NCBI GenBank assembly: GCA_016721385.1
Contig: JADKIE010000002.1
Coordinates: 124,001-188,000, forward strand
Direction of reading: 5' to 3'
Source of the DNA: Chitinophagaceae bacterium
GTDB lineage: Bacteria; Bacteroidota; Bacteroidia; Chitinophagales; Chitinophagaceae
Length of the DNA stretch: 64,000 nucleotides
Below are positions 1 to 8,835 of this stretch, piece after piece. The stretch's first letter is position 1, and the number at the start of each line of letters is the position of its first letter. The notes beneath the pieces are model-generated. The model saw only the letters and a program-made list of their open reading frames with translations, was not told where the DNA came from and did not search any database. A program made the translations under genes and the position numbers.

Positions 1-29
1 AGGCAAGTTAAATTTTTTGCGGCAATAAT

Positions 30-938
30 TTAGGCAGATAGTACATTTGATTTATTAACTAACGCTGCTCTCATTTCTTTTGCAGTTTGAGTACTGCCAT
101 CGTGGCTCCAGCCGGGAGGCATAAAAAGATATTTGAGTTTATTAATAAAAGATGTTCTCTTTTTTAAATCTTTACCAATACTTTGCCACTCATGAAAAAT
201 GATTTTTACAGGATGGTAATGATTTTCAACAGGTTTTGTAAGCCCGTATTTTACAGGTTCGTTGGGCAGTTCTTCCTGATAAGTTCCAAATAATTTATCC
301 CAAATTATTAAACACATGCCCATATTTTTATCTAAGTAAAGTACATTACTTGCATGATGTACCCTGTGATGGCTGGGACTTACAAACAACACCTCAAACC
401 ACTTGGGCATTTTATGAATGTATTGCGTATGTACCAATATGCCATAGGTTTGGGTAATGCTGTACATAAATACAATATCTACAGGATGAAAACCAAAAAA
501 TGCCAAGGGCATAAGGTAGATGAAACGGTAAACCGGTGGTAAAACCGAGGATCGCAAACCTGTTGTAGGATTATACTCTTCGGATGAATGATGCGTTACA
601 TGTACTGCCCAAAATACTCTGCAATAATGATCTACCCTGTGCTCTATGTAAAAAGCTAAATCTTCTAATATAAACAGTGTAAACCAATAAAGAAATGCAT
701 TTTCAATTTTAAAGAAATGATGATTATAACTCCACATTAAAATACTTACATAAAATGCCCAACGCAACAATGCATCTAAGCCGGCATTTATTAAGGTTAG
801 GTAAATGTTTTGTACTGTTTCCTTAAACGAATAGTAATTTTTATGCTGTATGTTGCTAAAAATAATTTCGGTAATAATTATTATTGCATAAAAGGGCACA
901 GAAATTAACAATACCCATATTTCTCTTGCGTAGTTCAT
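30..938 (-). CDS. Sterol desaturase / fatty acid hydroxylase family membrane protein
   Basis: A 302-residue integral membrane protein of the di-iron hydroxylase superfamily. The histidine clusters expected for metal binding are visible: HRVDH near residue 100, HVTHH near residue 114, and SPSHHRVHH near residue 190. Hydrophobic segments lie at about residues 8-30, 58-92 and 135-165. Members hydroxylate or desaturate sterols, carotenoids, fatty acids or alkylglycerols, and the substrate cannot be read from this sequence. It lies 35 bp downstream of frr on the same strand and may be co-transcribed with it. The family call is firm; the specific reaction is unknown. Confidence 0.85.
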   Translation of the reverse strand: MNYAREIWVLLISVPFYAIIIITEIIFSNIQHKNYYSFKETVQNIYLTLINAGLDALLRWAFYVSILMWSYNHHFFKIENAFLYWFTLFILEDLAFYIEHRVDHYCRVFWAVHVTHHSSEEYNPTTGLRSSVLPPVYRFIYLMPLAFFGFHPVDIVFMYSITQTYGILVHTQYIHKMPKWFEVLFVSPSHHRVHHASNVLYLDKNMGMCLIIWDKLFGTYQEELPNEPVKYGLTKPVENHYHPVKIIFHEWQSIGKDLKKRTSFINKLKYLFMPPGWSHDGSTQTAKEMRAALVNKSNVLSA

Positions 939-973
939 GCAATGCTATTAGTCTGATATATGCCAACTGTTTT

Positions 974-1537
974 TTAAACCGCCATTATTTCTTTTTCCTT
1001 AGCTTCTAAATGCTTTTCTATAAGTGCCACATGCTTGTCGGTTATATTTTGTACATCAGCCTCGGCATCTTTAGCAGCATCTTCACTTAAACCATCTTTT
1101 TGCAGTTTTTTAATATCTTCAATTGCATCACGGCGAATATTGCGTACCGCAATTTTTGCATGTTCACCTTCGCCGTTACATCTTTTTACCAATTCTTTTC
1201 TACGCTCTTCGGTTAAAGGTGGTAAAAATAAACGTATAGAATTGCCGTCGTTTTGAGGAGTAATACCAATATTAGCTGCCATTATAGCTCTTTCAATAGC
1301 TTGCAGCATATTTTTTTCCCATGGTTGGATTGATATGGTTCTTGCATCTAAAGTAGATACATTAGCTACCTGATTAATCGGCGTTGGATTGCCATAGTAA
1401 TCGGCCATAATACCATCAATCATATTAGGATTTGCTTTTCCGGCTCTTATTTTTATTAACTCGGCTTCTAAATGGTTAATAGCTTTGTGCATTGAAGCTG
1501 TAGCTTCTTCCTGTATTTTAATTAATTCTTCGGACAT
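974..1537 (-). CDS. frr: Ribosome recycling factor
   Basis: Ribosome recycling factor, which acts with EF-G to split post-termination ribosomes. The start chosen is the internal Met of MSEELIKIQEEA, because the family begins this way; an upstream ATG would add four residues (MLRF). This gives about 187 residues, the normal length. Family features seen are the conserved IRAGKANP segment near residue 32, YYGNPTPINQVANVS near residue 48, the basic ERRKELVKR segment and the helical C-terminal half. It is followed closely by the sterol desaturase-like gene. Confidence 0.96.
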   Translation of the reverse strand: MSEELIKIQEEATASMHKAINHLEAELIKIRAGKANPNMIDGIMADYYGNPTPINQVANVSTLDARTISIQPWEKNMLQAIERAIMAANIGITPQNDGNSIRLFLPPLTEERRKELVKRCNGEGEHAKIAVRNIRRDAIEDIKKLQKDGLSEDAAKDAEADVQNITDKHVALIEKHLEAKEKEIMAV

Positions 1538-1655
1538 AAAACGTAACATTAAGTGCTTGCAAAGCTATAAAAAAGAAATGTATCGGCATCATAAAGATGA
1601 CAATGAATTATGTTTTTAACAGTTGAGATAAGATGGAAGAAATTATCAGACTTAT

Positions 1656-2783
1656 TTACTCGGCTTCAACAGCTTCGGATGCCAATGAAAGCACTTTATG
1701 TGTTTTTATAATATTTGCTTTAGAGACCCTCTCTTGCTTAGCAGCTTTACTTTTTAAACGACCGTAATAGTAAATTACCCCAATAAATACAAGTGCAAAT
1801 GCTAGTAAGGCAAAAATTACAATAGTTGTTCCTTTGCTACTTAAAAAATATGCCAACGCAATAAAAATAATATTTGCCAAAACACAGGTTATAGTAACCA
1901 TTTTATGGTTTAAACCCATGTCTAATAAAAAATGATGGACATGATTTCTATCGGGGCTAAATGGCGATCTTCTATCTAAAATACGAATGGTAAATACTCT
2001 TAGCGTATCAAACAACGGAATCATTAATATGGCAAAACCAATGGCTGGTGCTGCTTGCAGAGGCAGGTTAGATGTAGGACTACCTGCAATATTTATAAAT
2101 TTTATTACTAAAATAGAATTGATCAATCCCAGCAAAAGAGATCCGGTATCTCCCATAAATATTTTTGCCGGCGAAAAGTTATAAATAAGAAATGCTACTA
2201 TACTACCTGATAAAGAAAACGCCATTACACCATACGTTAACTGACCAGCGTAAAAGAAATATACACCAAAAACTATAGTGGTTAACATACCTAAACTTCC
2301 GGCCAGGCCATCTACCCCATCAATAAGATTAAAAGAATTTGTGATAACTATTATTGTGAAGAAAGACAATACAATGCTGGCAATTTGCGGTATTTCATTA
2401 ATGCCTAAAAAGCCATGCATATCAGTAATTCTAACGCCGCCAAATTTTATTACAATACCTGCGGCAACTAATTGACCAATAAATTTTTTACTGGCAGATA
2501 GTACCAAAATATCATCTTTAAGCCCAAGGAAAAATATAACCGTTGCTGCAGCTGCAAAATATTGTAATTCGGATGCAATGCCCGAAGGGACACCCATTAA
2601 TGTAGCAATAATAAACCCTGCAAAAATCCCTAATCCACCAAGTGTGGGTATAACTGTTTTGTGTACTTTTCTTTCATCAGGCTCATCAAACAATTTTTTA
2701 TCTTTTGCTACTTGAATAATTATAGGGATAGCAAAAAATGTTATCAAAAACGCTAATGCCGCACTAAGTAAAATATTATCCAT
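1656..2783 (-). CDS. WecA/TagO/MraY-type glycosyl-1-phosphate transferase
   Basis: A 375-residue polytopic membrane enzyme of the polyprenyl-phosphate N-acetylhexosamine-1-phosphate transferase family, which starts lipid-linked sugar synthesis for O-antigen or capsule. Signature motifs are present: DEPDERKVHKTVIPTLGG near residue 35, the acidic pair in LKDDILVLSASKK near residue 90, SFNLIDGVDGLAGS near residue 152, FMGDTGSLLLG near residue 209, and the cytoplasmic DRNHVHH loop near residue 282. True MraY would be expected in the dcw cluster, so this copy is more likely WecA-like. The C-terminal tail of about 30 residues is hydrophilic. Confidence 0.88.
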   Translation of the reverse strand: MDNILLSAALAFLITFFAIPIIIQVAKDKKLFDEPDERKVHKTVIPTLGGLGIFAGFIIATLMGVPSGIASELQYFAAAATVIFFLGLKDDILVLSASKKFIGQLVAAGIVIKFGGVRITDMHGFLGINEIPQIASIVLSFFTIIVITNSFNLIDGVDGLAGSLGMLTTIVFGVYFFYAGQLTYGVMAFSLSGSIVAFLIYNFSPAKIFMGDTGSLLLGLINSILVIKFINIAGSPTSNLPLQAAPAIGFAILMIPLFDTLRVFTIRILDRRSPFSPDRNHVHHFLLDMGLNHKMVTITCVLANIIFIALAYFLSSKGTTIVIFALLAFALVFIGVIYYYGRLKSKAAKQERVSKANIIKTHKVLSLASEAVEAE

Positions 2784-3038
2784 TCAGCTAGTTTTATTCG
2801 TATTAAGTTCGGATTTTATACAAAAGTATTAATTTTTTTTTACATCCCCCATAATCGTTTAATAGACAGTTTTTTACTACAAAGAGTTGTATATCTACTA
2901 CTTATTTTAATCCACAGTAAATGACAGCTAAATAACGAATTAATTATAAACTTATTATTAACTATTATGCCATTCTTTCTCTTTTCTCTTTGAGTATATT
3001 GGTAATTGCTTTAGGTTTGCAATAACAATTACCTACAT

Positions 3039-3875
3039 ATGAGCAATTTAGCAAATATATCAAGTCAATTACGTAGAGATATAGTAAGAATGGTACATGG
3101 CATACAAAGTGGCCATCCTGGCGGATCGTTAGGCTGTGCCGATTATTTTGCCGCTTTGTTTTTTGAAGTAATGAAACACACTCCACAACCATTTTCTATG
3201 GATGGTATTGGCGAAGATTTATTTTTTTTAAGCAACGGCCATATTTCGCCGGTATATTATAGTGCTTTGGCAAGAAGCGGCTACTTTCCTGTGCAGGAGT
3301 TAGCCAGTTTTCGTAAACTAAATACCAGGTTACAAGGCCATCCCACAACGCATGAGCATTTGCCCGGTGTACGCATTGCCAGTGGCTCATTAGGCCAGGG
3401 AATGAGTGTGGCAATAGGTGCGGCTTTGGCAAAAAAACAAAACAACGATACAAATATTGTTTATTCGCTGCATGGCGATGGAGAATTAGATGAAGGGCAA
3501 ATTTGGGAAGCTATGCTTTTTGCTGCTCATCATAAAGTAGATAATTTAATATCAACCATAGACTGGAACGGACAACAAATTGACGGGCCAACCGAAAAAG
3601 TAATGGCTTTGGGTAATTTAAGAGCCAAGTTTGAAGCTTTTGATTGGCAAGTGTTAGAAATGGATGGCAACGATACAGATGCTGTAGTTGCCGGATTAAA
3701 TAAAGCAAAAACATTTATTGGCAAAGGCAAGCCAATTGTAATACTTATGAAAACAGCCATGGGCAAAGGCGTAGATTTTATGGAAGGAAGCCACGAATGG
3801 CATGGTATAGCACCCAACGATGAGCAATTGGCAAAAGCTTTGGCACAATTGCCCGAAACTTTGGGAGATTATTAA
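3039..3875 (+). CDS. Transketolase, N-terminal (thiamine diphosphate-binding) subunit
   Basis: A 278-residue protein matching only the N-terminal half of transketolase. It has the substrate-side GHPGGSLGCADY motif near residue 26, SNGHISPVYYSAL near residue 66 and the thiamine-diphosphate motif GDGELDEGQIWEAM near residue 147. Split transketolases are known in which a separate subunit supplies the C-terminal half. No C-terminal partner follows: the next gene is convergent, with stop codons only a few bases apart. The partner must be elsewhere in the genome if the enzyme is functional. The frame is intact. Confidence 0.9.
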   Translation: MSNLANISSQLRRDIVRMVHGIQSGHPGGSLGCADYFAALFFEVMKHTPQPFSMDGIGEDLFFLSNGHISPVYYSALARSGYFPVQELASFRKLNTRLQGHPTTHEHLPGVRIASGSLGQGMSVAIGAALAKKQNNDTNIVYSLHGDGELDEGQIWEAMLFAAHHKVDNLISTIDWNGQQIDGPTEKVMALGNLRAKFEAFDWQVLEMDGNDTDAVVAGLNKAKTFIGKGKPIVILMKTAMGKGVDFMEGSHEWHGIAPNDEQLAKALAQLPETLGDY

Positions 3876-3879
3876 TATT

Positions 3880-5100
3880 TTATTTGAGTTCTATTTTTTG
3901 TTTTGATGCCTTGTAAGCCGGAAACCAGGCTGCTGCAAAAGCAATAAGGATTGCTGTAAATGCTACCAGTAAAATATCGGTTGCTACAGTTTTTACAGGA
4001 AAATAATTTACTAAAAAAGTACCGCCTTTAAGTGGAATTAATTTCCATTTTAATTGAGCAAAACTAATTAATAAGGCCAGTGCTATTCCAACAACGGAGC
4101 CAATTAACCCAAGTAAAACACCCTCGGATAAAAATATTTTTAAAATAGTTTTGTTGGTTGCACCAAAGCTTTGCAGCACACTAATATCTTTTTGTTTTTC
4201 CAGCACCAACATTGTTAATGCACTTATCATATTAAAAGCTGCTATTATTAAAATAAGCGTAAGCACAGCATAAATGGCCCATTTCTCCAACTGCATGGTA
4301 GTGTACAAACTCGTATTTTGTTCATACTTATTTTGTACAATTAAATCTTTTCCGAGTAAGTTAAACAGAGTTTCTTTTGATTTTTTAGGATCTGCATCCG
4401 GCTTTAATTTTATTTCAACAGCACTGTACTCATTAGGCAAAAAATTCATTTGCCTTTTTACAAAATCAATATTGGTTACAGCGTATTTATTATCAAACTC
4501 CTGCTGTATGGCAAATACTCCCGATGCCTGTGTAGTGCCTTCGCTTAAAGATTGTAAAGGATCGTTACTTTCTGTATTTTTTTTAGGCAAGATGATGGTT
4601 AAATCATTGGCTGTAAAAGCACCATCAATATTAATACCAGCCGCATTTTGAATGCCCGAGCCTACAACCAACAATGGTTCGTCAATTGTACCTAAAGAGT
4701 ATTTTCCTTTGCTTATTTTTTGTGCTACACCCGATACATTTTTATAGTTATCGTCTACGCCTTTTAAATAAACAACACTTTGAGCTTCGCCGTTTTGCAG
4801 CAAAGCTTTTTCTTCGGCTACGCCGGAAAAATAGTTAACAAAAGATTGCTGTTTAATTAAGTTTAATTGGCTGGCAGTAAGCAAAAAACTTTTACCGCTT
4901 TTGGGCACAATTTTAATATCGCTGTAAAAAGAGGAGTAAGAGTCTTTAACCAAATCTTCAAACCCGTTAAAAACACTTAGTACCAACAACTGGCAGAAAG
5001 TGGCAAAGGCTATAACGCTAATGGTTACCCATGAAATAATATTGATGGCATTAGCACTTTTTTTTGCTTTAAAATATCGCCAGGCAAAGGTTAAATACAT
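3880..5100 (-). CDS. LolC/LolE-type ABC transporter permease (FtsX family)
   Basis: A 406-residue permease with one N-terminal transmembrane helix (about residues 22-48), a large periplasmic domain, and three C-terminal helices (about 275-300, 325-350, 370-397). This is the MacB/FtsX layout used by lipoprotein-releasing LolCE and related systems. The C-terminal core carries the typical LEKQKDISVLQSFGA coupling-helix segment. Lol transporters extract lipoproteins from the inner membrane. The ATPase partner is not adjacent. It begins 47 bp downstream of rbfA and is probably co-transcribed with it. Confidence 0.85.
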   Translation of the reverse strand: MYLTFAWRYFKAKKSANAINIISWVTISVIAFATFCQLLVLSVFNGFEDLVKDSYSSFYSDIKIVPKSGKSFLLTASQLNLIKQQSFVNYFSGVAEEKALLQNGEAQSVVYLKGVDDNYKNVSGVAQKISKGKYSLGTIDEPLLVVGSGIQNAAGINIDGAFTANDLTIILPKKNTESNDPLQSLSEGTTQASGVFAIQQEFDNKYAVTNIDFVKRQMNFLPNEYSAVEIKLKPDADPKKSKETLFNLLGKDLIVQNKYEQNTSLYTTMQLEKWAIYAVLTLILIIAAFNMISALTMLVLEKQKDISVLQSFGATNKTILKIFLSEGVLLGLIGSVVGIALALLISFAQLKWKLIPLKGGTFLVNYFPVKTVATDILLVAFTAILIAFAAAWFPAYKASKQKIELK

Positions 5101-5147
5101 ATTGGTAACTTCAAGTTGGCAAGTACATAGTAATAATGTATTTGAAA

Positions 5148-5513
5148 CTAATCAACTTTTTTGTCCTTATTTATTTCTTTAAATAGTTCCTCAATTTTAT
5201 CTACATAATCCAACGTATCATCAATATAAAAAGTGAGCTTGGGCATACTGCGTAGCTGATGCCGCACTCTTGCAGTTAATTCTCTTTTTATTTCGTGTGC
5301 ATGTTCTTCAATTTTTTTCAACGCCAATTGTGCATCAGCTACTTTAAAAAAGCTTATATATATTCTGGCATCAAATAAATCGGGTGTAATTTTTACCGAA
5401 GCTATCGAAACCATACCACCATCCATCATACTTAACCCCATGCGTTGAAAAATATCGCTTAGTTCTTTATTTAATAAGCCTGCCACTTGTTTTTGTCTTT
5501 TACCTTCTAACAT
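5148..5513 (-). CDS. rbfA: Ribosome-binding factor A
   Basis: A 121-residue RbfA, a KH-like small-subunit maturation factor. The family start (RQKQVAGLLNKELSDIFQR), the central VSIASVKITPDLFDARIYIS strand and the terminal LRSMPKLTFYIDDTLDY motif are all present. Length is normal. It is divergent from the ABC exporter, sharing a 64-bp intergenic region, and heads the transcription unit with the LolC/E-like permease. Confidence 0.94.
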   Translation of the reverse strand: MLEGKRQKQVAGLLNKELSDIFQRMGLSMMDGGMVSIASVKITPDLFDARIYISFFKVADAQLALKKIEEHAHEIKRELTARVRHQLRSMPKLTFYIDDTLDYVDKIEELFKEINKDKKVD

Positions 5514-5577
5514 ACTATTTATGCTTTTATAGCTGTAAAATTAGTTACTTTGCCGTTTATACAGCTATTTATTACAG

Positions 5578-7400
5578 ATGAAGAAATATTCGAGGGTTTT
5601 TAATTACCTGCTGCCTTACAAAGGAAAAATTGTACTTTATTTTATATATACACTTTTAAGCATTGCTTTTTCCATTGTATCTATTGGCATGTTAATGCCT
5701 TTTTTGCAGTTAATATTTACTAACCCGGATCCATTGTGTGCCGATTGCAGCAGCTTAACAAAAGGAAGCTCGAACCCGGCAGTACAATACATAAACAGTT
5801 GGTTGCTTAATTCAATAACCACAAAAGGGAAACTTGCAACACTTGGTATTATTTGCGCCTTAATGATTAGTTTTATCTTACTAAAAAATCTTTTTTTATA
5901 TCTTTCCTACTATGTTTTAAATCCTCTAAAAAACACAATAGTTAATCATTTAAGAGAAGATATTTACAGTAAGATTTTGCAATTGCCCATTGGCTATTTT
6001 ACCGAAAAAGAAAAGGCGATATTATGAGCCGCATTACCAATGATGTTGGCGAAGTAGAAGGCTCGGTTGTAGGAACGCTGGAAGGTTGGATTAGAGATCC
6101 GCTTACTATAATTATTACATTAGCCACTTTGTTTTTTATAAGTGCACAACTAACATTGTTTTTATTAATGCTAATTCCGGTAATGGGCATTGCCATTGGG
6201 CGAATATCAAAATCGTTAAAAAGCATTCGCAAAAGGTTGCCGAAAAATATGGAGAAAGTATGAGTACTGTTGATGAAACGCTTGGAGGCTTACGGGTGAT
6301 AAAAGCGTTTAATGCAAAGCTTTACTTAAAATAAATTTGAAACGGTAAACAAAGAATTACTTACAGCAAAAAACACAATTGGATACAGAAGAGATTTAGC
6401 TTCGCCATTAAGTGAAGTAATGGGCATTATGCTTTTTTGTGCCATTTTGGGTTATGGCGGATATTTAGTTTTAAACCAACGTATAGCGTTAGACGGTGCT
6501 TCATTTTTAGGCTACTTAGGATTGTTTTACATGATTATTAATCCGGCAAAAACATTATCAACATCTTTTAGCAATATGCAAAAAGGCACTGCTGCTATTG
6601 GCCGTATAGAAGAAGTTCTTAAAGCTCCGGTTGTAGTGGATGAAAATATCAACGGTAAACAAATTGATGCCTTTGCAGGTAAAATTGAATTTAAAAATGT
6701 AGGATTTAAGTATGAAGATGTAGAAATATTAAAAAACATAAACCTTACCGTTGAAAAAGGAAAAACCGTTGCATTGGTTGGCAGCAGTGGTGCAGGCAAA
6801 AGTACACTGGCCGATTTAGTGCCTCGTTTTCATGATGTAAGCAGTGGTGAGTTATTAATAGATGGAATTAATATTAAAGATTACTCTCTTCATTCATTAC
6901 GCAACCTGCTTAGCATTGTAACGCAAGAGCCTATATTATTTAATGATACCATTGCTAATAATATTGCTTTAGGGATGAGAGATGCTAAATTATCGGAAAT
7001 TGAAGATGCTGCAAAAATCGCCAATGCACACAATTTTATTATTCAAAAAGAAGATGGCTACCAAAGTAATATTGGCGACCGTGGCAGCAAACTTAGTGGT
7101 GGCGAAAGACAAAGGCTTACCATTGCAAGAGCTGTTTTAAAAAATCCGCCCATTTTAATTTTAGATGAAGCCACATCATCATTAGATACCGAAAGCGAAC
7201 GTTTGGTGCAAGATGCTATAAACAATTTAATGAGTAACCGTACAAGTATTGTTATTGCACATCGCTTAAGTACAATACGCCACGCCGATGAAATTGTAGT
7301 ATTGCAAAATGGTGAAATTGTTGAAAGAGGTACACACGACAGCCTTATAGCACAAAATGGTTTTTATAAAAAATTGGTAGATATGCAGGAAGTTAGATAG
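5578..7400 (+). CDS. MsbA-type ABC exporter (fused permease-ATPase), four apparent frameshifts
   Basis: Half-transporter of about 605 residues in the lipid/multidrug exporter family, with an N-terminal six-helix domain and a C-terminal ATPase. The ATPase is complete: Walker A GSSGAGKST, Q-loop TQEPILF, signature LSGGERQ, Walker B ILILDEATSSLD and H-loop IAHRLST. The reading frame breaks near 6014, 6232, 6318 and 6333. Each break lies in a short A run, and adding or removing one base restores a family-like protein (for example EKKGDIMSRITNDV and FNAKALLKNKFETV). I treat these as sequencing errors, though real decay of the membrane domain cannot be excluded. The ATPase half is uninterrupted. 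Confidence 0.85.
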
Positions 7401-7421
7401 AGTTACTTTTTAAAATAATAT

Positions 7422-7768
7422 TTATGCTCCTTCTATTAACCCAACGGCATTACCCCATAAATCGTTTACTACGGCAACTTTTATGCCCCCGCCAACTTCT
7501 TTTACATCGTCAATTAAAGTTGCTCCTGTTTCAATTAGTTTTTTTACACAGCTTCAATATCATCTACACTCCAATACACAAAGGAATGATTGCCCCCAGT
7601 AATGCCTGTCATATCCGGATCTAAGCCCAGCTCACAACCATTTACATCAAAGCCTACATAAAAAGGTTGATCAAAATATGGTTGTATGCCTGTTATATTT
7701 ATGTACCACTCTTTTGCTTTTTGCAAATCGGTTACATGATATACTACGGTTCTTAATTTTTTAAACAT
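7422..7768 (-). CDS. VOC (glyoxalase/bleomycin-resistance fold) family protein, one frameshift
   Basis: Small VOC-superfamily protein of about 115 residues. The N-terminal part has the usual RTVVYHVTDLQKAKEWY opening and the CELGLDPD strand. The frame breaks near 7549; adding one T gives EAVVKKLIETGATL, which continues into a good family C-terminus ending WGNAVGLIEGA. Metal-dependent lyase or dioxygenase chemistry is common in the superfamily, but no specific substrate is indicated. Confidence 0.75.
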
Positions 7769-7770
7769 GG

Positions 7771-7803
7771 TGTCTCACAGATTTCATAGATTAGCACAGA
7801 ATA
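7771..7803. repeat. Fragment resembling the CACAGATTTCATAGATTAGC-type interspersed repeat
   Basis: The short segment between the VOC gene and the DksA-like gene reads TCACAGATTTCATAGATTAG, resembling a degenerate dispersed sequence I recall from Bacteroidota intergenic regions. Only one copy is seen here, so the assignment rests on recollection. Confidence 0.3.
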
Positions 7804-7847
7804 TTTTAAAAAAAATTTCTGTTACAAAATACTCAAATTATTTAAAA

Positions 7848-7877
7848 CAAAAAAGGAGAATGATTGCTCATCCTCCT
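7848..7877 (-). terminator. Intrinsic terminator of the DksA-like gene
   Basis: On the minus strand an imperfect hairpin (AGGAGGATGA / TCATTCTCCT, loop GCAA, one mismatch) is followed by a run of six T. It begins about 30 bp after the stop codon of the DksA-like gene. Confidence 0.75.
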
Positions 7878-7907
7878 AACTTATTACTTTATACTTATTA
7901 CTTTGTA

Positions 7908-8830
7908 CTATTTTACCGCTCCCATTTTAGCTTCAATGCTAAGCGTAGCATGTGGTACAGCACGTAAACGGGCTTTATCTATTAAACGGCCGGTTACACG
8001 GCATACACCGTAGGTTTTATTTTCAATTCGCATTAAGGCTTTTTCCAAATGATCTATAAACGTAATTTGGCGACTTGCCATTTGGCTCAACTGCTCTCTT
8101 TCCATACTCATACTGCCATCTTCCATTGTCATGTAACGCGAATCTTCTGTATCGCCGCCCATTTCATCTTTTCGGGTGATTAATCCTTGTAAATAGGTTA
8201 ATTCTCTTTAGCCGATTCTAACTTGCGTTGAATTAAATCTCTAAACTCGGCTAAATCTGTATCGCTGTATCTTACAATGGGTGCCCCCGGATCGGCCTTT
8301 GGTTGATCTAAAACAGACTTAGTAAAATCGGGCTGATACGTACGAGCCGTTTTAGTACTTAGTTTTGGTATTACTACAGGCTTGGCAGGAGTAATTTTTA
8401 TATCCTTTGCTTTTGCCGGCATAGATGGTTTTGTTACTACAGCAACAGGCTTTACTGCCGCTTTTACCACAGGTTTTGCTGCTGGTTTTACCACAGGTTT
8501 TGCAGCCGCTTTCTTTACTTCAATCTTTTTTGTCATTGGTTTATTTACTGATTTCTTTACTATTACTGGCTTTTTTGCAGGCGCTTTTGCAATAGGTTTT
8601 ACTGGCTTTTTTGCGGCTACAACTTTTTTTGCAGGTGCTTTTGCAACAGGTTTAACTACCTTTTTAGGTGCTGGTTTTGCTGCTTTTTTTGCGGCCACCA
8701 CTTTTTTTGCAGGTGCTTTTGCAACAGGCTTAACAACCTTTTTAGGTGCTGGTTTTGCTGCTGGTTTTACTACTTTTTTAGCAGGAGCAGCCTTTTTTAC
8801 AGGCTTTACAGCCTTTTTATTTGTTGCCAT
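7908..8830 (-). CDS. TraR/DksA-like protein with long Lys/Ala/Pro-rich N-terminal tail, one frameshift
   Basis: Two adjacent reading frames form one gene of about 307 residues. The N-terminal 150 residues are a low-complexity basic tail made of KPAAKKVV-type units, including a nearly perfect 23-residue repeat present twice. The C-terminal domain is DksA/TraR-like (coiled region, then NKTYGVCRVTGRLIDKARL and AVPHATLS). The frame breaks near 8207, where one missing A separates LESAK from RELTYLQGLITRKDEMGGD. Only one of the four zinc-finger cysteines of classical DksA remains (YGVC), so zinc is probably not bound. DksA proteins act on RNA polymerase; the basic tail suggests nucleic acid binding. 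It directly follows ileS on the same strand. Confidence 0.85.
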
Positions 8831-8835
8831 ACTAT

